The notes beneath the pieces are model-generated. The model searched no databases, was not told the DNA's origin, and saw only the letters and a program-made list of their open reading frames with translations. Shown piece after piece: positions 47,073 to 58,411 of a stretch of 64,000 nt of DNA. The position numbers and the translations under genes were made by a program. The first letter of the stretch is position 1, and every line of letters starts with the position of its first letter. The stretch is from Cephalotus follicularis (taxonomy: Eukaryota > Streptophyta > Magnoliopsida > Oxalidales > Cephalotaceae), in assembly GCA_001972305.1 (NCBI GenBank), contig BDDD01006283.1:1-64000 (forward strand). The letters run 5' to 3'.

Positions 47073-49189
47073 TGTTAGAGAGAGTGTGACCCGTCAAGAC
47101 ACTAGGTGGTTGGATGTACTTGTACTCTGCTCATTATACATACAGTTTTGTTCTATTCATGTTACATTATGCAAATTGTATTTATTATTGGCATAACTGT
47201 ATATGTTTTATCACATAATCGAAGCATGACATTGCTTACATATATGGTGCCCTGTCACATCAAAGGGTTGGTTGTTTAGCCAAGGGCTATGAGAGTGACT
47301 TCCTTATTCCCAGTGACTAGACTGTTCCAAGTCATAGGTTCACTTACTATGAGCATTTGTGAATCGGACAGACTTGCCGTATTATGCTTGCTCTCTCAAA
47401 TGGGAGGGTGGAGTATGTCATTGCCACTTGGGTTGAACCCTAAAGCTAATGCGGGGTGCGTGTTGAGAGCATGTACGCTGAACTTAACCCACCATGGGAA
47501 TTCTACTTGGATAGTCACATATCTCGTGTCAGTAGAGTTTCCCATCTGAGACAGTAGTGTATAGACTCTACGAGTCTAGCAAGTTCTTGATGGACTTGTC
47601 TGATCCTTAGACTTGAGCAGCCATTGTGCATTGCATAGAGACTGTCTGACTCTGATTTCTGCCCTACCCAGTTCTTACGCGGGACTGGCAAACAGATAAC
47701 TTTTGGGTCTTGCAGGATTTATGTGAATGTAAATGAGTGCGCAACAAGGAATAGTCATACCTGATGTGAGGGTGATTGGCTCTATAGTATTTGTATTCAT
47801 TGTGGACTTTGAAATACCTGGCCAGGTTATGGCGAGCTGGAACCTAGGGTTTCTTGAATGGCTTGTCAATAGTCATGATGGTAAAATACGGATTTATAGA
47901 TACCGGCATATCTAGGGTTGACACGTTTCCTTACTCTAGGCCGTGATCGGAGCCGAGGATGACGAGAGATTATAGTACACGGTAACTGTCGTCATGATAA
48001 AGTATCGGATGTATCAGAAACGGAATTAATTGTGGAAATTAATCATGGGATTAATTTACACACCTGAAATGTGATAGTCACAGGTTCAGGGTCTTAAAAG
48101 TAGTCAATGACTATTTATGGTAAGTTTACTTAAGAGCAAGGCGTCTTAGTAACACACCATTGTTACCGATTAATTCTGGACTTTTGGGTCCTGCCTCATG
48201 AGTATATGTATTAGATACATATATCGTATTGTTTTATAACGTGTGATGGCACATGTTATTTCGTGGTGTATTAATGATGTTACCTGACTAATTAGTTGAC
48301 CTAATATAATAATATGATTTTGGTATTAATTAATAATTAGATTATTAATTCTCTTATCTCTTATCAAGTAATAAATAATAATTGGATTATTATTTATTTC
48401 TCTCCTCATTGGCTGCAGCATGGATATCACCATCATGGTTGTTAGACTTCCAATATGGTAGGTGGCAGCTAAATAAATATAACACGTTAATACATCATCT
48501 CTTATCCATTCCATATGTCATGCTGGCAAGATGGAAAAGAGATTTTCATTCAAATGGAATGAAATCCTGATAACAGGTAAGGCTGTTATTATCATCATAT
48601 TATTGGGGAGTAAACTCTGGCGATAAGAAGAGGAAGTTAGAACGTGTTATATAGATGAGTTGGTTTTTTGGAACCTTGAGATAGATATACTTTTTGACTA
48701 AGAGAGAGAGCATCTGGTTATACTTAGAAAATAACAGAGAACTTCTGGTTTTTGGTTCTTAGAGAACAAAACGGAGAAAAGAGAAAGCAATACCAAAACA
48801 CACCACAAATTGATTACTGTAGGTGGTGCATTGCTTGCATTGAGCTCTACATTCCCTGTATTAATCCTAGAGTAGGATTAGTAATATAGGAATTATTTTA
48901 CATTGATTAGTCCGCTGCTATTCGTTCCTGAGTGAAAGCTTCAAGTCTCAGAACGGATTCGTGAAGGAAGGAGTTTGGTTGCTTGGTACAAAACTCTATC
49001 CTTCTCTATATGTTGATATATCTGGTTGTTTGATTGGTGTGTTGATTAGTCGATCCTAGGTTGTTTGTATTCGTTTATGGTGCTAGACAATGAATGTTCT
49101 TTGTTTTGAGCCACTTTAATGAAAATTAAAGTTGATCAGTCTGTCTACCTAATGCCTAAAATGACTATAAATGAAGTTTTATTCTTACA
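47073..49189 (+). repeat. Copia III 5' LTR, 2.12 kb
   Basis: TGTTAGAGAGAGTG to TTATTCTTACA. The stretch at 47985-48005 (GTCATGATAAAGTATCGG) is the uninterrupted counterpart of the site where the LARD-like element sits in copia I. Confidence 0.88.
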
Positions 49190-49190
49190 A

Positions 49191-49204
49191 TTGGTATCAG
49201 AGCG
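49191..49204 (+). other. Copia III primer binding site
   Basis: TTGGTATCAGAGCG directly after the LTR; matches tRNA-iMet. Confidence 0.93.
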
Positions 49205-49304
49205 TGCTAATCAACCCCAGTTAAACATTATTTTTAGTTTTTGGTGGCTAATTTGGATTATTTTGGAACTCTGGTTGTGTGCTGTACTGTCTAACAGTTG
49301 ACTG

Positions 49305-49680
49305 TTTTGCTTAAAGAGTCGTCTGTTGGACATAGAAGCGTTGACGGTTTGGCATTTGTATTGCGCTAACCGTTGTCGCTCACCTTAAGCGCTGACACTT
49401 TGCAAAAGGTGTTGACGCTTAAGGATGTAGGCAACGACGCTTGATACTTTGGGGCGATGGCAGTTTGTCTAAAGCGTTATTGGTGTTTATACAAATCGTC
49501 GACATTGGCGTCAACGCTTAGCCCGTAAACGCCAACGCTTATGATAAAGCGTCACCACTATGGTTGGGACACATGTGTTTGATGCTTCGCTTGAAGCATT
49601 GATGGTTACGCCAAAGCATCGACGCAGTAACCTTCGACGCTTAAGGCAGAGCGTCGCCGCTTTCAACGTGACAAGTACGG
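49305..49680. repeat. GCGTYGACGCTT-type palindrome cluster in the leader
   Basis: About 13 degenerate units, for example AAGCGTTGACGG, GGTGTTGACGCTTAAG, AAATCGTCGACATT, GGCGTCAACGCTTA, AAAGCATCGACGC and AGAGCGTCGCCGCTTT. They begin about 100 bases downstream of the PBS. Confidence 0.8.
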
Positions 49681-49689
49681 AATTTTAGA

Positions 49690-50981
49690 ATCTTGGTATG
49701 TAATCCCTGTGGTATTGGATTTTCATTGATCTAGCGGGAGTTATACCGAGAAATTCCATGTATGATTTGATTAGCCATCGAAAATTAAAATTGTTATGTT
49801 TTAATTCAATTTTATATTAGATATAATTTTGGATGTGATATGCATGATGGTAAGGCTATGGGACATGACCTAGATTTCTGTTTCTTTCATGGATGTTTAA
49901 TTTGCTTTATTATCATATTGGGTTTGTAATTTGGTGCCCTACGAGCACCTTAATTTCTTATTTTTGACTCCTCTCGAGGATAGATTCTTTTCTTTAAAAT
50001 TTAAATGTAAATTTTTTATAAAGCTTTGTAAGCACAAGGAGGAGAATCGATGGAGAGGAAAATCAAGAAAGTTGCAAGACCAAGATGAAGGCCATGGATG
50101 CATGGTATTCTTTGTAATAAAGTAGTATTAAATAGTTCACCTAGGAGACCCAGTGATCCCATTTGCTCATGTGAATCACTATAGAATTGTCCCTACCCTA
50201 ACCTGTTTTGTGTTGTACTTAGGATGCATATGTTGGACAATTGGTCCAATTACGTCATTGCATGTAAGTCGTAATTAATTGGATTTGGCTAAGATAACCA
50301 TTGAATTAATTAATGGACCGTCTTAATTAAAATGTGAGACCTAAAATCCCGCAAAGGTTGAAATAATAAGTCTTAACACCAGCGACACTAAGAGTGACCC
50401 GACGTGGCCTTCCATAGTTCTCGTTGAGTGGCATTGTCAAATTGTGGATTTGTTAGCTAAAGCTATGGTCTGCAGTCTGTTTAGTGTCATGTCAACATCA
50501 GTACTAGATGCTGCAAGGAAATCACAATGTTTTGCACTTGGACACGTAAACGCATGGGTGTCAAAACATGTGTATTACTTTGAGGATTATGGGTGTAGAC
50601 TTATACTTGCTTTAATGGTTTGTCATGCTAAAGCTGAGATCATATTGAGATGGTAGGTCGAAGCTATGATTGGATCTTACACGAGCATGTGGGATTAGAT
50701 CCCGAGCTGTGTAAATTGGCAGGTGAGCCTACCTATCTTGGGTGTTATGGTTTGTCATGCTAAAGTTGAGGCCATAATATGCTGAGGTAGAGTCCAATCC
50801 CCACTAGGAGATTAGATCTCCCGAATTCCACCTGGAGGTGTGGGATACGATTAGAATAGTGGGAGGAGACATAAGCACTAAAGACCAAGTGTTATGGTAG
50901 TAACATGAAAAATGGAAAATAAAATATTTGCTAATAATCTCTTTATTGTTTCCTATAGGTTGTGTTATACTTTGCTAGAAA
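49690..50981 (+). other. Copia III leader, remainder
   Basis: No coding block recognised. A short internal repeat (GGTTTGTCATGCTAAAG) occurs near 50618 and 50748. Confidence 0.6.
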
Positions 50982-51609
50982 ATGTCTGTAAACGCCGCTA
51001 TTGCACAAGTCTTAGAGACTGAAAAACTGGCTGGGCCAAATTTCCTCGATTGGCAGCAAAATCTGCTCATTATTTTAGGAAGCTTGAATATTTCTCATGC
51101 TGTGATTGAGGAAACCCCGGTACTAGGTACCAACCCGTCGGAGGACCACAAGGCTATGGTGGCCAAGTGGTGGTTTGACAATGACCGAGCATGTTACCTA
51201 GCGATTGAAGGCATGATGCCTGAATTGCAAAGGCAATGTGAGCATTTACAGCCCATATGTGCGATACTGATGCAACTCAAGGAGTTGTATGGCACACAGT
51301 CTAAAGACTGATGAGGTAGATTTTGACCTTGATGGGTTGGAATCGTCTGTAAAGCCTTTTCCATTTGATGGAACCACCTCTAAGAGGGGTAGTTCCAAGA
51401 GTAAGACTCTAATGGAGTGGCCGCTTGGTCGAAGGGGTGCTGCTAAGAGTAGGATACAGTGGCTTAAAAGGAAGAGGGCTTGCTTCTTTTGTGAACGGCC
51501 AGGACATTGGAAAAAGGACTGCAAGGAGTTTCTTGCTTCCACTGCTGGTACCTCGGGTTCAGGTACTTACATGATTGAGATTCATGTCGCTTCTAATATT
51601 AGTTCTACT
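50982..51609 (+). pseudogene. Copia III gag with zinc knuckle, frameshifted
   Basis: The start MSVNAAIAQVLETEKL is followed by the NFLDWQQNLLIIL block (compare NYxxWKxxM) and LMQLKELYGTQSKD, where a frameshift near 51300 occurs. The second frame gives the basic linker and the knuckle CFFCERPGHWKKDC (CX2CX4HX4C, complete). It ends in a TGA at 51610-51612 where the family has Trp (TGG) just before the protease. It would assemble particles and bind element RNA. Confidence 0.85.
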
Positions 51610-51612
51610 TGA

Positions 51613-52040
51613 GTGTTAGACACTGGTTGTGGTACTAATATTTGCAATTCTTGGCAGGGTCTAAGAAGCGCAAGACATCTTAGAGCTGAAGAAGCAGGGG
51701 ACCTACGATTGGGTGATGGATCAATGATCATTACTAGAGTTGTAGGAATATATGATTTACATATGTTGAATGGTTTTGTAATAAGTTTGGATCCATGTTA
51801 TCTTGCTGAGAACTTAATTCAGAACATTGTTAGCGTTTCGTACCTGATTAAATTGGGCTTAGAGCTTAATTTTAATATGAATTGTTGTTCTCGCTTATCA
51901 AGTGACAAAAATATCATATGTGAGGGCCACATTGATAATGGGATTTATGTTTTGAATACTGATTACAAAATGACATTGTTAATCAAAAAGGAACTAAAAG
52001 ACAAAGAGAGAATAATGAAATTAATCAATCCTATACTTGG
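51613..52040 (+). pseudogene. Copia III protease
   Basis: The active-site block LDTGCGTNICNS follows the in-frame TGA directly, with the DTG catalytic triad intact. Then come DLRLGDGSMI, a GYxL-like segment and NIVSVSYLIKLGLELNF, the usual second half of copia proteases. The frame remains open to 52119, but the integrase continues in another frame from about 52030, so a frameshift separates them. Confidence 0.85.
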
Positions 52041-53148
52041 CACTGTAGATTGGGTCATCCTAGTGAGGCAAGGATGTCAAAGTTGGCTGAGGATGGTCTT
52101 TTGGACATCCAGGACTTAGAGTCCTTTTCAACATGTGAATCTTGCCTGCTTGAAAAAATGACCAAATCTCCCTTCTCCGGTCAAGAAGAAAGGGCGGTGG
52201 GTTTACTAGGTTTAATCCACACCGACGTCTGTGGACCTATGTCGGCCAGTGCGCAAGGAGGATATCTATACCTCATTACTTTTACCGATGATTTGTCACG
52301 GTACGGGTATGTGTTTCTGATGAGACACAAATCAGATTCCTGTGAGAGGTTCAAGGAATTTAGAAATGAAGTAGAAGCAAACAGGTAAGCCCATTAAAAC
52401 ACTTTGATCAGATCGAGGGGGCGAGTACCTGTCAGCTGAGTTCTAGGATTATCTTAGAGATAATGGGATTCTCTCACAGTGGAACCCTCCAGGAACACCA
52501 CATCATAATGGTGTGTCCGAACGGAGTAATCGGACCTTGATGAATATGGTCCAGTCCATGATGTCTTTTGCAGACCTACCTACCTCTTTTTGGGGATCAT
52601 GCACTAGAAAGATTTGCATATTTCCTTAACCGGATTCCTTCGAAATCCGTTCCCTCTACTCCATACCAGGTATGGATAGGGAGGAAACCAAACCTGAACC
52701 ATTTGAAGGTTTGGGGCTGTCCAGCTTACATTAGAAGGTTGGAACCCAGTCAGCTGGAGGCAAGATCAGTTCGGTGCCAGTTTGTGGGGTATCCCAAAGA
52801 AACGATGGGATATTATTTCTACCATCTCAACGAACAAAAGGTGTTTGTTTCACGTATTGCAGTTTTCCTGGAGAAGGAATACCTACTCGCAAGAAGCAGT
52901 GGGAGCAAAGTGGAACTCGAGGAGTTGCCATTGGGAGAAATACCACAGAACATAAAGGAACTAGAGGCTAGTACCTCTAGAGACATAGCTGAGATTAGAT
53001 ACCAGCATGAGATTAGATCTCATACAGGCACTCATCAAGTGAGGAAATCAGGCAGGTTTCAACAACGCTCGAGAGATATGGTTTTCTCATTGAAGGCACT
53101 GCTGAACCCAACATCATTGAGGATGATGAGCCTGCCAGATATCAGGAA
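52041..53148 (+). pseudogene. Copia III integrase and C-terminal linker
   Basis: The zinc finger reads WHCRLGHPSEARM ... CESCLLEKM. The core has HTDVCGPM (Asp 1), TFTDDLSRYGYVF, then a stop near 52385, RGGEYLS near 52415 (Asp 2 region) and HHNGVSERSNRTL near 52505 (Glu). The C-terminal part (52568-53140) has LNRIPSKSVPSTPYQVW, HLKVWGCPAYI and GYPKETMGYYFYH, then an acidic variable linker. At least three frame switches and stops are present. All three catalytic acidic residues are still recognisable. Confidence 0.88.
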
Positions 53149-53890
53149 GCAGTGCAAGGCACTGATTCCGCTGCATGGTTAGATGCTATGAAATCCGAGA
53201 TGGATTCCATGTACGCCAACCGAGTTTGGAACTTGGTTGAAACTCCCGAGGGCATAGTGCCTATTTCTTGCAAGTGGATCTTCAAGAAGACGATTGGCGC
53301 AGATGGAAAGATTGAGACATACAAAGCGCGATTGGTGGCGAAAGGGTATAGATAGCGACATGGTGTCGATTATACCAAAACTTTCTCATCACTTGCGATG
53401 CTCAAATCTATTTGGATTCTGCTTGCTATTTCTGCTCATTATGATTATGAGATATGGAAAATGGATTTCAAGACTGTGTTCTCAAATGGACATCTTGAAA
53501 AGGACATTTATATGTCCCAACCCGACGGGTTTACATCCACTGAATCTTCGCACATGGTGTGCAAGCTTCAGAGGTCAATTTATGGTCTAAAGCAAGCATT
53601 TAGGAGTTGGAACATATGTTTTGATGACGCTATCAAGTCTGTTGGCTTCATTAAAAATGTAAAGGAGCCGTGTGTCTACCAGAAATAGGAAAACTCAGGT
53701 ATCACTTTCTTTGTGCTATATATGGATGACATTCTGATCATTGGAAATGATGTAGGGATGTTGCAATCTGTGAAAGTATGGCTAGCTAAGAACTTCTCCA
53801 TGAAGGATTTGGGAGAAGCCTCCTACATACTTGGTATAAAGATCTATAGAGATAGATCTAGTAGGTTGCTTGGGCTTTCCCAAAGCTAGT
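53149..53890 (+). pseudogene. Copia III reverse transcriptase
   Basis: Blocks: WLDAMKSEMDSM, CKWIFKKTIGADG, YKARLVAKGYR, then TAG (53353-53355), YEIWKMDFKTVFSNGHLEKD, IYGLKQAFRSW, a stop near 53688, and LYMDDILIIGND. The catalytic box is YMDD instead of YVDD (53719-53730), a change tolerated in some reverse transcriptases. MKDLGEASYILGIKIYRDRS follows. Frame is mostly constant with in-frame stops, so this copy is younger than copia II. Confidence 0.88.
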
Positions 53891-53899
53891 ATATCAACA

Positions 53900-54660
53900 A
53901 AGTGCCGAAACGGTTCAGTATGGAGAATTCCAAACGGGGCTTATTTCCAATAGGCCATGAAATTCAACTTTCCAAGAAGACGTCCCCGCAGACATCTGAG
54001 GAAAGGGCAGTCATGAGTCGGATGCCCTATGCTTCAGCTGTGGGATCGATCATGTATGCCATGCTGTGTACTAGGCCTGATGTCGCACATGCCTTGGGTA
54101 TGGCAAGTCGATATCAGTCCAACCCCAGTTTGAAACACTGGGAAGTAGTCAATGGGATCCTTAAGTACCTTAGGAAGACTCAGGATGCCTTCTTGATCTA
54201 CGGTGGAGATAGTGAGTTGAAATTGGAGGGATACACTGACTCCAGTTTCAATAGTGATCCGGATGATCACAAATCAGTGTCAGGATATGTCTATATCCTG
54301 AATGGCGGTGCTGTGAGTTGGAGAAGGTCAAAACAGGAAACAATGACAGACTCCACAACGGAAGCAGAGTATATAGCAGCCTCAGATGGTGAAAAGGAAG
54401 GTGTTTGGATGCTTAAGTTCATAGCTGAACTTGGAGTGGTTCCAACCATTAGTCATCTTGTAGTTCTCTACTGTGACAATAATGGGGCTGTTGCACAAGC
54501 CAAGGAGCCCAGGTCTCACCAACGGTCCAAACATATCCTGCGGTGTTATCACTTGATCTGAGAGATCATTGATAGATGAGACATTGTTTTAGAGAGGGTT
54601 GCCTCAGAGGCAAATTTAACAGACCCACTTACTAAAGCTCTTAGTAGTAATGTATTCGAG
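53900..54660 (+). pseudogene. Copia III RNase H
   Basis: Open for 219 codons (53902-54561): MPYASAVGSIMYAML, RPDVAHALGMASRYQ, LEGYTDSSFNSDPDDHKS, GGAVSWRRSKQ, STTEAEYIAASDGEKEGVWM and LYCDNNGAVAQAK. A TGA then interrupts before ANLTDPLTKAL near 54610-54650. The D-E-D catalytic set appears present; the C-terminal helix region is split by stops. Confidence 0.88.
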
Positions 54661-54712
54661 CGCCATCGGAGTGTGATGGGCTTGAACTATAGGGCTTCCT
54701 GGCTTGAGGGCC

Positions 54713-54723
54713 AAGTGGGAGAT
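54713..54723 (+). other. Copia III polypurine tract
   Basis: AAGTGGGAGAT immediately before TGTTACAGAGAG, the start of the 3' LTR. Confidence 0.9.
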
Positions 54724-55348
54724 TGTTACAGAGAGTGTGACCCGTCAAGCCACTAGGTGGTTGGATGTACTTGTACTCTGCTCATTATATATACAATCTT
54801 ATTCTATTCATGTTACATTGTAAAAATTGTATTTAGTATTGGCATAACTGTATATGTTTTATCACATAATCGAAGCATGACGCTGCTTACATATATGGTG
54901 CCCTGTCACATCAAAGGGTTCGTTGTCGAGCCAAGGACTATAAGAGCGACTTCCTTATTCCCAGTGACTAGACTGTTCCAAGTCATAGGTTCACTTACTA
55001 TGGGCATTTGTGAACAAGATAGACTGCCGTATTGTACGTGCTCTCGCGAATGGGAGGGTGGAGTATCTCATTGCCACCTAAAGCTAATGCGGGGTGCGTG
55101 CTGAGAGCATGTACACTGAACCTGACCCACCATGGGAATTCTACTTGGATAGTCACATATCCCGTGTCAGTAGAGTTTCCCATCAGAGACAGTAGTGTAT
55201 AGACTCTATGAGTCTAGCAAGTTCTTGATGGACTTGTCTGATCCTTAGACCTGAGCGGCTACAATGCATTGCATAGAGGATGCCAGACTTTGATTTCTAT
55301 CCTGCCCAGTTCTTACGCGGGACTGGAAAACAGGAAGATTTTGGGTCT
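54724..55348 (+). repeat. Copia III 3' LTR, first 625 bases
   Basis: Matches 47073-47710 of the 5' LTR and breaks within GGGTCTTGCAG, where LTR G4 begins. The remaining roughly 1.5 kb should lie right of the window. Confidence 0.85.
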
Positions 55349-57026
55349 TGCAGCACGCCCCAGTTTCAGGTAGACACACATAAGGTGATAAAGGCAATTA
55401 ACATTAAGATTCAGCTTATGTAAATACCATAAAATTTCAACTTTTAAACAAGACATCAGTTACGGAAGCATTAAAACTCATAAGCTGAAAACACGTAACG
55501 TGCATCCCATACTGCACGCAACTCAATACAAGTCTGTCATTGTTAAAAGCCCATAGTCAGAGCGTGATCCATAATACATTACAAAAACCCATCGTTAAAC
55601 AAAGCCAAAAGTATGGTACATCAGTAGTCCTTACAACAAAACCAGTTTATTACAATACTGAAGAATGTAAAACCAATAACAATAACATAAAGGCTTATTC
55701 TTCATCCAAGCTAGTCCAACCGGTCCACTGCATCAATCTGTAAAGTAGGGGGTTGACCTTTGTCCTCACTCGGCTAAGTCATAAAAGTAGTTTGGGACCA
55801 ACATTACATGCATGTCATGAAATGTATGCGTAGATGATGCAGTGCAGTAGAAAATACCAGTTTATATATACATGAAAATATATGTAAGTTAACAGTACAG
55901 TAAAATAATAGTAGGGGCATATATATGAAAAATATGTGTATGCAATACAATCCAGTAGTAACCCGGCCATGGCTAACTCAACAGGCACAGTAATGTCCGA
56001 GAAGGACTAGCAGGCAGAACAGTAAGTCCACAAAGGGACTAACAAACAGGCAGGCAGTATGTGGAACGCCGCCAACTCCTGTCCCCACGTTACACTCCCA
56101 CTTCAGTCCCTTCTCCAGGCAACCAAGGAAGACAACAGTACAGTACAGTGAGTTACCCAGCCAACTCCTGGCTCCTAGGTCAACCCTACCACTAGCCAAA
56201 GCTGGCAGCCTCCGCTATGCAACTAGTTGCTCAAGCACAAACACATAAAATTCACAAAGCAAAAAGTGAAGTCACAGTAAACAGTGCAGTAAACATTACA
56301 GTAATGATCGTTAGATCAATAACAGGCAGTTTATTTCAAATTATTTTTGAAAGTGATAACATTTGAAATATGTATTTCTAATAGATAAAAAATACATTAA
56401 ATAATTCGGTAGTGGACATCGCTTTCCCAGTTTGTTCGAAAATATAACAATACTCATTTTATATTTCGTACACCAACATAGTTGTAGGAAGTCTAGAGGG
56501 GGGGTGAATAGACTTATAAAAAATTATCTAGCAAATATACCACCAATAAAATTAATTACTCAAACACACAATGCGGAAAGTAAGGAGTGTAGGGTTTAGA
56601 GATTGCAAACGGATATATAGTGGTTCGGCAAACCGCCTACGTCCACTCCCCAAGGCCTCCCCTTGAGTATTTACTAGGTATGCCCCAATCTGGGCTTGGA
56701 ACTCCAAACGAGCTCCAACACTTTCGCTCCAACCAAGCGAATTACAACTTTGCTCCAACTGAGCAATACAAGAGACAACCTCTCTTGTATGAGTGAAATA
56801 AGTGTTTGAATAATTACAAATTCGTAGTGAATTTGTTTACAATGAAGCTCACTTTGAAGAAAGCTAAAAGTGTGTATACAAGGTAAGGAACAAAGCTTTG
56901 TAAATGTATATGTTTGCTTTGGATTTGATCTCTTTTGATTGTAAGAATGCTTGGTATTGTGCTTGAGATAACTTGAGAGAATATGAGACTTGAAAGCTTG
57001 ATCACTTGTGCAAGAGCTCCAAATTT

Positions 57027-57037
57027 CCTTAAATAGT
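57027..57037 (-). promoter_or_regulatory. TATA-like box of the SIRE-like LTR
   Basis: Minus strand CTATTTAAGG, just downstream of the palindrome cluster in the LTR. Confidence 0.5.
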
Positions 57038-57059
57038 TAAGCCTCCAACGGATCTATTA

Positions 57060-57600
57060 TTAAATGTCTGTTACAAATCCAGACGGCTGGATTTGGACGG
57101 CAGTCAGCTGGTTTGATGGCGCGTATATTTGAATATAGCCGTTGGGTGTTGGGCAGTCGGCTGTCTCCTCTAGGCAGTCGGCTGGATGTCTGTGCAGTCG
57201 ACTGGATCCCTGTTCCAGTCGGCTGGTGGCCTTAATTTGGAGATTACAAAACCCACTGTATGAAATTGCACAATTGAAGGCAGTCGGCTGGATTCCCTGG
57301 GCAGTCGACTGGACCCCCTGGAAGTCGACTGGTGCCCTGCTTCAGTCGGATGGATTGGGTGTGAAAAGTTCCAGGAGCTACTGCCTGATTTGTACCCCAC
57401 GGCAGTCGACTAATACCCTGTGGCAGTCGACTGGAATTGCCGGGCAGTCGGCTGGACCCCTGTAGCAGTCGACTGGACTGGAGTTCCTGCAGATTCTGGG
57501 TTTGGTTGAAGATGCAGTCGACTAACATCCTATGGCAGTCGACTAACCAACCTCGGGCAGTCGACTGGATTGCCCTCCAGACGGATGGAATTGCCTGTAT
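57060..57600. repeat. CAGTCGACTGG palindrome cluster in U3, about 18 units
   Basis: Units CAGTCGACTGG, CAGTCGGCTGG and CAGTCGACTAA are spaced by 15-60 bases. The cluster covers the U3 region from about 25 to 560 bases upstream of the TATA-like box on the minus strand. Open frames across it (rich in SRL, QS and VD) are by-products. Confidence 0.93.
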
Positions 57601-57751
57601 ATGCAAAACCATTCTTGGCACAACTTTGGACACAAGATTAAGCAAGTATATGAAGTTATAACTTAAAGAATTATGCATACAAGTAATCTGTGTTTGTTAA
57701 TCATCAAAATAACTCATGGTAAACAATTACTCGGGGTGGCAAAGGCCAACA

Positions 57752-57768
57752 ATCTCCCCCTTTTTGAT
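57752..57768 (-). other. SIRE-like polypurine tract
   Basis: Minus strand CATCAAAAAGGGGGAGAT abuts TGTTGGCC, the standard SIRE-type PPT and LTR start. Confidence 0.93.
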
Positions 57769-58411
57769 GATTGACAAAACATGCATATTTTGCATAAATC
57801 TTGACAAATATTACCCAATTTAGTTCCAAAGTCCAAATATATCAATATAGGCATATCCAATGCATTTGTCATAGCAAAGTACACTTGCTCAATGCAAGAG
57901 TACAACCTTTTTCATCAAAAATGCAATATATTCACCAAATGCATGTAACATCATTTCATTATGCAACTTCAATGTAATGTGGAAAAAATATATAAATCTT
58001 CTCTCCCCCTTTTTTGTCAAACAACAAAAAGAGAAGTGGAAGCTCCCCCTCAATCATAGCATGGATTGAAGAGCTCCTCCTTAACTTATGCATTCCTATA
58101 CAATCTTATCAATAAAAACAATGCAATAAGAGAGATCCATTAAGATTGAAGCACAATTCTATTAGACATTTGAAGTAAACACATCGAAGTAATAAAATGA
58201 GATACTTTTGCATACAATCACATAATCCATCAATCATAAATCACATTCAAGTAACCCAAAGCATTAAAGATCAACGCATTCTTACATTAAATACTTAAAG
58301 CTTGAAAGTACATAAACCACATTGTCTGTTACAAGATTGAAAAGCTAATCTGCATTGCAAATGCGAAGTTTCAAAATACAAAAATAAGAACATGATGATG
58401 CAAATATAAGC
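57769..58411 (-). other. 3' untranslated region of ORF3
   Basis: AT-rich, no coding block. A second purine-rich run (minus strand AAAAAAGGGGGAGAG, near 58003-58017) resembles a secondary PPT. Confidence 0.6.

Larger units (their letters stand above)
47073..55348 (+). mobile_element. Copia III: Ty1/copia element, plus strand
   Basis: 5' LTR (47073-49189), iMet PBS, 1.8-kb leader with palindrome cluster, gag, protease, integrase, RT, RNase H, PPT, and the first 625 bases of the 3' LTR. It is inserted in the copia II 5' LTR. Its LTR U3, gag and integrase blocks resemble copia II, so they are members of one lineage. Protease motif style (DTGCGTNIC) resembles Angela/Tork-type elements; an RT phylogeny would decide. 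Confidence 0.9.
56483..57751 (-). repeat. SIRE-like 3' LTR, 1.27 kb
   Basis: TGTAGGAAGTCTAGAGGGG to GGCCAACA. It differs from the 61617-62659 copy at about 17 positions in 1043 bases counted by eye, suggesting a fairly recent insertion. Confidence 0.9.

Noticed and set aside
49191..49204. tRNA genes near TGGTATCAGAG sites
   Set aside because: These are short primer binding sites next to LTR ends; no tRNA body is present.
57060..57600. Palindromic repeats with unique spacers resemble a CRISPR array
   Set aside because: Units vary, spacers vary from about 10 to 60 bases, the region is plant LTR sequence duplicated in a second LTR, and no cas-like gene exists.
57142..57678. Long open frames with repeated SRL, QSA or VDW motifs (also at 62050-62586 and 43092-43367)
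   Set aside because: They arise from translating the palindrome clusters, exist on both strands at once, and lie in LTR U3 or LTR sequence.
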